Below are positions 1 to 4,451 of a stretch of DNA of 5,550 bases, in pieces. A program made the translations under genes and the position numbers. Source of the stretch: Acidimicrobiia bacterium (GTDB taxonomy: Bacteria > Actinomycetota > Acidimicrobiia > Spongiisociales > SHLN01); the NCBI GenBank assembly GCA_013043085.1, contig JABDOU010000199.1:1-5550 (forward strand), in the 5' to 3' direction. The notes under the pieces are model-generated. The model made no database searches, was not told the origin of the DNA, and worked only from the letters and a program-made list of their open reading frames with translations. How positions within the stretch are numbered: the first letter of the stretch is position 1; every line of letters starts with the position of its first letter.

Positions 1-819
1 ACGCTCGATAGTGCAAAAGAGCTGATGGCTCACCCTGACGTCCGCGTTCTGCTGGTGACAGGAGGCCCCGGCGTTGTCAAAGAGGCGCTGCAGGCCGGCA
101 AGCGGGCAGTGACGGCAGGACCCGGTAATCCCCCGGTCGTTGTCGATGAGACCGCCGATATCGACAAAGCGGCTCAATCGATCGTCGCAGGCGCCTCGTT
201 TGACAACAACGTGATCTGCACGGACGAGAAGGAGGCCATTGTTGTCGACGCCGTGGGAGATCGCCTGTTGCGGGCGATGGAAAACAGCGGCGCCTATGTG
301 CTCAAACAACACGAGCTCGCTCGGCTTGAACGGGTCATCTTTCGAGAAATGGGGCCACCCAACAAGCCGGGATCGATCAACCCCGCCTTCATCGGAAAAA
401 ACGCGTCGGTCATTCTCAACGAGATTGGCGTGCAAGTTGACGATTCTGTTCGCCTTGCGGTAGCCGATGTCCCAAACGATCACAACCTGGTGTGGACCGA
501 ACAGATGATGCCCGTGTTTCCCGTGACGAGGGTTCCACACGTGGCTGCTGCGATCGACCTCGCCGTACGGGCTGAACACGGATTTAGGCACACCGCCGGC
601 ATCCATTCGACCAACGTCGACGCAATCACCGAAATGGCGCGGGCCATGAATTGCTCGATCTTCGTCGCCAATGGCCCGTTCTATTCAGGCCTTGGCCAGG
701 GGGGCGAGGGATATTCTTCGTTTTCGATCGCCAGCCCGAGCGGCGACGGACTCACGCGACCCCGCACCTTCTCACGTCCGCGACGCGTGAGCGTGGTTGG
801 CGCATTGCGGATCGTGTAA
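1..819 (+). CDS. CoA-acylating aldehyde dehydrogenase, EutE/PduP family (5' partial)
   Basis: This enzyme converts an aldehyde, NAD+ and CoA into acyl-CoA and NADH, normally inside a bacterial microcompartment. The frame is open from base 1, so the start lies upstream; 272 residues remain of a family that is usually about 460-470, and most of the N-terminal nucleotide-binding part is missing. From memory the visible part follows E. coli EutE closely. It has LLVTGG at the left, then GNPPVVVDETADI, then the catalytic loop GASFDNNVICTDEK with the nucleophilic Cys at codon 217-219. Later come QMMPVFPV, HTAGIHS, SIFVANGP and GLGQGGEGYSSF, and a C-terminus ending in RIV as in EutE. The substrate (acetaldehyde, propionaldehyde or another) cannot be read from this fragment. 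Any N-terminal encapsulation peptide of the PduP type would be off the window. The next gene starts 10 nt downstream and encodes a shell protein, which supports a microcompartment role. Confidence 0.95.
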   Translation, partial: TLDSAKELMAHPDVRVLLVTGGPGVVKEALQAGKRAVTAGPGNPPVVVDETADIDKAAQSIVAGASFDNNVICTDEKEAIVVDAVGDRLLRAMENSGAYVLKQHELARLERVIFREMGPPNKPGSINPAFIGKNASVILNEIGVQVDDSVRLAVADVPNDHNLVWTEQMMPVFPVTRVPHVAAAIDLAVRAEHGFRHTAGIHSTNVDAITEMARAMNCSIFVANGPFYSGLGQGGEGYSSFSIASPSGDGLTRPRTFSRPRRVSVVGALRIV

Positions 820-830
820 TGACCGCCTGA
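819..830 (+). other. three-codon mini-ORF bridging two genes
   Basis: The aldehyde dehydrogenase stop TAA overlaps an ATG (TAATG, 817-821). That ATG opens a frame of only three codons (M-T-A). Its TGA (828-830) in turn overlaps the ATG of the BMC-T gene. No Shine-Dalgarno sequence is visible before ATG 830, so a terminating ribosome could hop through this chain and re-initiate. The sequence shows the overlaps; translational coupling is inferred and chance is a real alternative. Confidence 0.3.
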
Positions 831-1285
831 TGGCTCTCGCGTTGCTCGAATTCGAATCCATCGCAGCGGGCATCGAAGCTGGAGACGCCATGGTGAAGCG
901 TGCCCGGATCGACGTCCTCTATGCAGGCACGGTTCATCCCGGCCACTATTTGCTATTGCTGGACGGAGCCGTCGGCGAGCTCGAAGAAGCTATCGACGCG
1001 GCCGATCTGATCGGGTTCGAACACGTGGTCGATCGAGTGTTTCTCCCCGACCCTCACCCGCAGCTAACAGCCGCAATCAGCGGCGCTCGAACATCTGGAG
1101 GAGGCGAGGCGCTCGGTGTCATTGAAACCCGCACAGTCGCTGCCACCCTGATCGCCGCCGACGCCGGACTCAAGGGAGCGACCGTCACGCTTCGAGAGCT
1201 CGTGCTTGCCGACGATCTCGGTGGCAAGGCGTACCTGTTGTTCGGCGGTCCCGTAGTTGACGTGCAGGCAGCAGTCGAGATCTGA
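830..1285 (+). CDS. Tandem-domain microcompartment shell protein (BMC-T), cut short by an in-frame TGA
   Basis: The family forms trimers that act as pseudohexameric tiles in the microcompartment shell, often with a larger central pore. Two BMC domains are visible. Domain 1 covers about residues 1-85, with MALALLEFES, then the pore-side turn TVHPGHYLLLLDG, then VFLPDPHPQL. Domain 2 starts near residue 94 with ALGVIETRTVAATLIAADA and contains LLFGGPVVDVQAAVEI. The reading frame then meets TGA at codon 152, giving 151 residues where BMC-T proteins usually have about 180-200. The missing piece is the end of domain 2, and it is still present in the same frame downstream (see 1286-1402). I chose ATG 830 because the family sequence begins there; a TTG at 797 in the same frame would overlap the previous gene and adds no family sequence. 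No cysteine lies in either pore turn, so a PduT-type Fe-S pore is unlikely. The BMC-T identity is firm; whether the product is functional is uncertain. Confidence 0.88.
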   Translation: MALALLEFESIAAGIEAGDAMVKRARIDVLYAGTVHPGHYLLLLDGAVGELEEAIDAADLIGFEHVVDRVFLPDPHPQLTAAISGARTSGGGEALGVIETRTVAATLIAADAGLKGATVTLRELVLADDLGGKAYLLFGGPVVDVQAAVEI

Positions 1286-1402
1286 AACCAACGGGCAGGC
1301 ACTCGCGTGATCGGGTCAAGGGTGATAGCCCAGCTGCACGCCGAGATGGACAGCAATCTCGCGGCCAACGGCCGCTTCTCTGCACGGGTCCCGGGTTCCT
1401 GA
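1286..1402 (+). pseudogene. Severed C-terminal end of the BMC-T gene, in frame after TGA 1283-1285
   Basis: In the same frame as the BMC-T gene there are 38 sense codons after the internal TGA, ending at TGA 1400-1402. They contain RVIGSRVIAQLHAEMDSNL, which matches the strand-plus-PH-L end of a BMC domain and parallels domain 1 of the same protein (HVVDRVFLPDPHPQL). About three quarters of third codon positions are G or C, as expected for coding sequence of this genome. The terminal TGA overlaps the ATG of the next gene as TGATG, the kind of junction seen elsewhere in the cluster. A full-length product would be 190 residues, normal for the family. GGA (Gly), expected after AAVE(A/I) in BMC domains, differs from TGA by one base. 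Confidence 0.75.
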
Positions 1403-1719
1403 TGCATCTTGCAACCGTGATCGGCACGCTGGTCGCCACCGAGCGAACGCCAGGGCTCGATGGGATCAAATTCCTCATCATTCAGCCGTTGACGCGTGAC
1501 CTGAAACCCTCCGTAATGCCGGTGATTGCCGCTGACGCCATCGCGATGGCAGGCCCTGGAGAACTGGTCTACTTCGTAGGCTCCCGAGAAGCAGCCCAGG
1601 CCATGCCGGAACCCTTTGTCCCCATTGATCATGCCGTCGTCGGAATCGTCGATCAGCTGGCGATCGGCCCCCTACCGACCTCCGGGTCAGCGGCGAAGAA
1701 GAAGCGCGGCCCATCGTGA
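1402..1719 (+). CDS. EutN/CcmL-type pentameric vertex protein (BMC-P), first copy
   Basis: BMC-P proteins form pentamers that cap the vertices of microcompartment shells. The 105-residue product shows the family pattern in order: a first strand with ATVIGTLVATER, then GIKFLIIQPL, then VIAADAIAMAGPGELVYFVGS, then the helix REAAQAM, and a closing strand PIDHAVVGIVDQL. The family core is about 85-90 residues. The remaining C-terminal tail, about 16 residues, is Ser/Ala-rich and then basic (AAKKKRGPS), which is not part of the usual fold. The ATG overlaps the TGA that ends the full BMC-T frame (TGATG), which fixes this start and suggests translational coupling. No strong Shine-Dalgarno sequence is visible. 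The stop overlaps the GTG of the second BMC-P gene. Family assignment is firm. Confidence 0.93.
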   Translation: MHLATVIGTLVATERTPGLDGIKFLIIQPLTRDLKPSVMPVIAADAIAMAGPGELVYFVGSREAAQAMPEPFVPIDHAVVGIVDQLAIGPLPTSGSAAKKKRGPS

Positions 1720-1982
1720 AGATCGCTCGCGTTTCCGGGACGGTCGTATCCACCATCAGCGCTCCGATTTTCGACAACCGGCGGCTGTTGTTTTGCGACT
1801 ACATCACGCCAGATGGCGAGGCCACAGGCGATTACGTGATTGCCGTAGACGTCGTCGACGCCGGACCCGGTGAAATCGTTTTGATCATGGATGAGGGCAA
1901 CGGCGCCCGGCAGATCGTTGGCGAGGCGACAGCGCCGATTCGAGCATTGGTTGTTGGAATCATCGATCCGGTCGATCCATGA
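1716..1982 (+). CDS. EutN/CcmL-type pentameric vertex protein (BMC-P), second copy
   Basis: This is a second vertex protein, directly downstream of the first and clearly related to it but not a recent copy. The 88-residue product is the plain family length: KIARVSGTVVSTI, then RRLLFCDYITPDG, then VIAVDVVDAGPGEIVLIMDEG, then the helix GARQIVGEA, and a closing strand APIRALVVGIIDPVDP. The DAGPGE(I/L)V signature is shared with the first copy. The start is GTG 1716, which overlaps the previous stop as GTGA. The purine run GAAGAAGAAG at 1695-1704, which also encodes the lysine tail of the first copy, lies 11 nt upstream and may serve as a loose ribosome-binding site. The stop lies in the loop of an inverted repeat (1968-2007). 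Having two or three different BMC-P genes is known in several microcompartment types, so the pair alone is not abnormal. Confidence 0.93.
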   Translation: MKIARVSGTVVSTISAPIFDNRRLLFCDYITPDGEATGDYVIAVDVVDAGPGEIVLIMDEGNGARQIVGEATAPIRALVVGIIDPVDP

Positions 1983-2007
1983 GGTTTGCGCCGGCCGGAT
2001 CGACCGG
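1968..2007 (+). repeat. 11-bp perfect inverted repeat (potential mRNA hairpin) between BMC-P and ADH genes
   Basis: CCGGTCGATCC (1968-1978) is the exact reverse complement of GGATCGACCGG (1997-2007), separated by 18 nt. In RNA one further U-G pair (1967/2008) is possible. The left arm is the last coding part of the second BMC-P gene and the stop codon sits in the loop. No T-run follows the right arm, so it is not a standard intrinsic terminator. It could slow or attenuate transcription, stabilise the 3' end of the shell-gene mRNA, or control access to the alcohol dehydrogenase start at 2028. The repeat itself is certain; its function is inferred. Confidence 0.55.
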
Positions 2008-2020
2008 GGCCGGAATATGA
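1979..2020 (+). other. 13-codon mini-ORF leading to the ADH start
   Basis: The ATG at 1979 overlaps the BMC-P stop (ATGA) and opens a 13-codon frame, MRFAPAGSTGAGI, that stops at TGA 2018-2020. The next gene starts at GTG 2028, 7 nt later. The ATG is the first base of the hairpin loop, and a ribosome reading the mini-ORF would open the right arm of the inverted repeat. This would suit a coupling leader, but the peptide has no recognised counterpart and the ORF may be accidental. Confidence 0.25.
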
Positions 2021-2027
2021 TCCACCG

Positions 2028-3059
2028 GTGAACTCGTTCAAAGCATTGCGATTGGTCGGCCAATTTCAGCCGCTGGTTGTTGAAATCATGCCAACACCCG
2101 ATCCAGGCCCGGACGAGACGATCGTCCGAGTTCAAGCCGCCGGTATCTGCCATTCCGACGTGCACTACTGGCAAGGAGACCCCAAGCTTCCGCCGCTGCC
2201 GCGAACGCTCGGCCATGAAATCGCAGGGGTCGTTGCAGCAGTGGGCGCCGACGTAGCCACTGTTTCTGTCGGAGACCGGGTCGGGGTTCATTATCAGACC
2301 AGCTGCGGCGCGTGCAATTTCTGCAGATCCGATCACGATCAGTTTTGCGTCAAGGGCAAGATGTTTGGCAACTCGATCGATGGTGGTTACGCAGAGCTCG
2401 TGTTGGCGCCGGCACGCAATCTCGTGCCGATTCCTGCCGGAGTCGACATTTCCCATGCGGCTGTCATGATGTGCTCAACCGCCACCGTGTTTCACGCTTT
2501 GCGCCGTTCCCGACTGGCGCCAGGCGAATCGGTGGCAGTTTTTGGCCTTGGCGGCCTCGGGCAATCGGCCGTCCAGCTCGCACGCGCCATGGGGGCAAAG
2601 GAGGTTTACGGAGTTGATCTGTCGGCAACCAAACTCGATGTTGCAGCGCGACACGGTGCCATTCCCATCGCTGGTGGCATGGAGGCATCCGCGACAATTC
2701 TGGATGCCGGGGGTGCCGACGTTGCACTGGAGCTGGTGGGTTCGCACATCACCATGCGACAAGCGATTGATGTGCTGAAGCCATTCGGGAGGGCAATGGC
2801 GGTAGGGCTTTCGAGCCAGCCGACTCACTTCACTGCGTTTTCTGATCTGATCGGACGAGAGGCTGAGATACTCGGCGTAGCAGACCATCTGCTGACCGAG
2901 TTACCAGAACTGCTGGACATGGCTGCCAACGGAGCGATCGATCTGACCGATGTCGTGACCAGCGAGGTTCCGCTTGACGAACGTGCTGTCAACGCAACAT
3001 TCCAAAACCTCGCCGACTTTGGCGAAGGCGTCCGGACCGTTATTCGCCCAAACTCCTGA
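2028..3059 (+). CDS. Zinc-dependent medium-chain alcohol dehydrogenase (MDR superfamily)
   Basis: The enzyme interconverts an alcohol and its aldehyde or ketone with NAD(H). The 343-residue product has normal family length. Catalytic zinc ligands are visible as Cys41 (GICHSDVHYW), His63 (GHE) and probably Cys149 (MCSTATV). The structural zinc lobe is Cys93, 96, 99 and 107 with the usual C-x2-C-x2-C-x7-C spacing. The Rossmann motif GLGGLG is at 173-178, and Asp197 at the end of the second strand favours NAD over NADP. I chose GTG 2028 because the protein then begins like its relatives (NSFKALRLVGQ). A TTG at 1986 in the same frame adds 14 residues that look non-homologous, and a GAGG lies too close to it to act as its ribosome-binding site. 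Next to the shell genes and an aldehyde dehydrogenase, a role in NAD+ recycling or in alcohol entry is likely. The exact substrate is not readable. Confidence 0.93.
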   Translation: MNSFKALRLVGQFQPLVVEIMPTPDPGPDETIVRVQAAGICHSDVHYWQGDPKLPPLPRTLGHEIAGVVAAVGADVATVSVGDRVGVHYQTSCGACNFCRSDHDQFCVKGKMFGNSIDGGYAELVLAPARNLVPIPAGVDISHAAVMMCSTATVFHALRRSRLAPGESVAVFGLGGLGQSAVQLARAMGAKEVYGVDLSATKLDVAARHGAIPIAGGMEASATILDAGGADVALELVGSHITMRQAIDVLKPFGRAMAVGLSSQPTHFTAFSDLIGREAEILGVADHLLTELPELLDMAANGAIDLTDVVTSEVPLDERAVNATFQNLADFGEGVRTVIRPNS

Positions 3060-3089
3060 TCCGCCTGGCGGACCGCTAGCGTCTCGACC

Positions 3090-3434
3090 ATGGCAATCAC
3101 CGGAGTTCATACGCTGATCTATTCATCAGAAGCTGACGCAGTGCGAGAGATCATGCAGGATGCCTTCGGTTGGCACAGCGTGGATGCCGGCGATGGGTGG
3201 CTGATATTTGCCACCCCGCCCGGGGAAATGGCCGTGCACCCTGGCGAACGGCCCCGCCACGAGATCACGCTCATGTGTGACGACCTCAAATCAACCATGG
3301 CAGACCTCGCAGAAAAAGCCGTGCAATTCGTAGACGGGCCGAGCGACGAGGGGTGGGGAGTCGTCGTGACCATGTTGTTACCCGGAGATGTGAAGATGCT
3401 GCTCTACGAACCCCGCCACGAGACTGCGTTCTGA
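3090..3434 (+). CDS. Glyoxalase/bleomycin-resistance (VOC) fold protein
   Basis: The 114-residue product has the pattern of a VOC-superfamily domain, made of two beta-alpha-beta-beta-beta units. It opens with GVHTLIYSSEADAVREIMQDAFGW, has a central strand RHEITLMCDDL, and ends with a strand and Glu (MLLYEP). Candidate metal ligands by position are His7, His50 or His57, and Glu107; this is inferred from the usual placement on the first, middle and last strands. VOC proteins include lyases, dioxygenases, epimerases and drug-binding proteins, so the reaction cannot be assigned. The gene starts 30 nt after the alcohol dehydrogenase and ends 6 nt before the transporter, so the three may share a transcript. 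No clear ribosome-binding site precedes ATG 3090. A 13-base direct repeat (3252-3264 and 3411-3423) encodes Pro-Arg-His-Glu at residues 55-58 and 108-111. Confidence 0.85.
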   Translation: MAITGVHTLIYSSEADAVREIMQDAFGWHSVDAGDGWLIFATPPGEMAVHPGERPRHEITLMCDDLKSTMADLAEKAVQFVDGPSDEGWGVVVTMLLPGDVKMLLYEPRHETAF

Positions 3435-3439
3435 TGTGA
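3434..3439 (+). other. Start-stop element ATGTGA before the transporter gene
   Basis: The stop of the VOC gene (TGA 3432-3434) overlaps an ATG that is followed at once by TGA. The transporter ATG is at 3441. Start-stop elements can hold terminating ribosomes near the next start, and none of the bases upstream of 3441 resemble a Shine-Dalgarno sequence. The six bases are seen; any role is a guess. Confidence 0.2.
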
Positions 3440-3440
3440 C

Positions 3441-4268
3441 ATGAGCGCATTGCCGCTCGTTCTCGTCCTGTCCTCGGCCGTGCTCCACGCCTCCTGGAAC
3501 CTCGTGGTCAAATCGAGCAACGATCGATTGCTCGCCGGATGGGCCCAGGTAGTGGCGGCGGCCCTGGTGATGTCGCCTCTGGTCGTCCTCAATCCGATCC
3601 CTGCGCGGATACTCCCGTTTGTTGCTCTGTCCGCCGCCGTTCACACGCTGTATATATCATCGCTTGTCGCCGCCTACGAGCGAGGTGAGTTGTCACTCGT
3701 CTATCCCGTGGCCCGCGGAACTGCTCCCTTGATCGTGACGATCGCGGCCGCGACGCTGCTCGACGACATTCCATCCGCCGGAGGGATTGCCGCCATCCTC
3801 CTGGTTGTGATCGGCATTCTGTGGCTGGCCCGCGGGACCAATACCCATGGGTTGGGCTGGGCTCTGGTGACAGCGGTGACCATCGCGTCGTACACGTTGA
3901 TCGATGGGGCATCTGTCCGAACGCTTGATACTGCAGTCGGATACACCGGGGCGGTCTTCATCGGTAACGCGCTCTTGTTGACACCGACAGTCCTCGTCAG
4001 GAGAGGCTTCGGATCCATCCGCCAGATTCTGCTAGTTGAGGGCGGCAGGAACCTGCTGGGTGGGGCGGCTTCTGCTGCCGCCTACGTCCTCGTGCTTGCG
4101 GCGGCCCGATTGGCACCGCTCGGACTGGTTTCTGCCTTCCGGGAAATTTCCGTTGTCATCGGAGCTCTGGCAGGGTGGCTCGTTCTCTCCGAACCCGACG
4201 GGCTGCGCCGTTTGCGGGGTGCCTCTCTCGTAGCTGTGGGACTGGGAGTACTCGTTTTCATCGGATAG
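3441..4268 (+). CDS. EamA/DMT-family membrane transporter
   Basis: The 275-residue product is an integral membrane protein with about ten hydrophobic segments in two repeats of five, the layout of the drug/metabolite transporter (EamA) family. Segments lie near residues 3-23, 33-50, 57-77, 86-106, 113-130, 137-155, 166-186, 203-222, 228-248 and 258-275. Family marks are an N-terminal HASWN followed by KSS (16-26), VYPVARGTAPL at the start of helix 4, and a Glu in the second-half helix (AFREISVVIGALAGWLVLSE, 232-251). Family members move amino acids, nucleosides, sugars or toxic metabolites across the inner membrane, usually outward. The substrate cannot be deduced. It starts 6 nt after the VOC gene and is probably co-transcribed with it. 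It could carry a substrate or product of the upstream pathway, but this rests on position alone. Confidence 0.9.
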   Translation: MSALPLVLVLSSAVLHASWNLVVKSSNDRLLAGWAQVVAAALVMSPLVVLNPIPARILPFVALSAAVHTLYISSLVAAYERGELSLVYPVARGTAPLIVTIAAATLLDDIPSAGGIAAILLVVIGILWLARGTNTHGLGWALVTAVTIASYTLIDGASVRTLDTAVGYTGAVFIGNALLLTPTVLVRRGFGSIRQILLVEGGRNLLGGAASAAAYVLVLAAARLAPLGLVSAFREISVVIGALAGWLVLSEPDGLRRLRGASLVAVGLGVLVFIG

Positions 4269-4451
4269 CCGTAACGGATAGATCGCGAAAAGCTCGCCCA
4301 AGTGGACGTTTGTCGAGTACCATGACGGCCGCCTCACCGGATGGAGGCCAGCGTTTACCTCGCTTCACCGGTGGTCAAAGGCTTAGTTATTCACCCGGTT
4401 GGACCGCCTCTTCGGCCGCATTGCGACACGATGTCGCGCCAGGAGCAACCA
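4269..4451. other. Intergenic region upstream of the helicase; no clear promoter or terminator
   Basis: This 183-nt gap is the longest in the window and separates two probable transcription units. It begins with a 7-bp direct repeat, CGGATAG, at 4262-4268 and 4275-4281. Two weak hairpins are possible: GCGA/TCGC (4285-4297) and GCCTC/GAGGC (4331-4348). Neither has a T-run. An AT-rich patch TTAGTTATT (4383-4391) is the only place resembling a -10 region, with no well-spaced -35 partner. A helicase promoter should lie here, but I cannot place it. Confidence 0.4.
4441..4445 (+). promoter_or_regulatory. Ribosome-binding site for the helicase
   Basis: AGGAG lies 6 nt before GTG 4452. It is the best Shine-Dalgarno match in the window and decides the helicase start in favour of GTG 4452 over the in-frame ATG at 4431, which has no such site and would overlap this motif with its coding sequence. 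Confidence 0.75.

Noticed and set aside
1283..1285. TGA reassigned to an amino acid, or selenocysteine
   Set aside because: Several neighbouring genes end cleanly at TGA (1719, 1982, 3059, 3434), and BMC domains do not use Cys or Sec at this position. A single-base change or readthrough is simpler.
1986..2027. Upstream TTG start for the alcohol dehydrogenase
   Set aside because: The extra 14 residues do not resemble ADH N-termini, and the nearby GAGG is only one base from the TTG; GTG 2028 gives the normal family start.
1653..2456. Long minus-strand open frame (267 codons) opposite the BMC-P and ADH genes
   Set aside because: Its translation has no recognisable domain, and the opposite strand has strong family matches throughout.
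3060..3072. TCCGCCTGGCGGA as a terminator after the ADH gene
   Set aside because: The palindrome has a one-base centre, so only about four pairs can form around a workable loop, and no T-run follows; the next gene starts 18 nt later.
3252..3423. 13-bp direct repeat inside the VOC gene
   Set aside because: Both copies are in frame and encode Pro-Arg-His-Glu, but they are isolated and short; coincidence or local protein similarity explains them better than a functional repeat.
4323..4451. Small coding gene from ATG 4323 in the intergenic gap
   Set aside because: The frame has no stop before it runs deep into the helicase gene, and there is no ribosome-binding site or family similarity.
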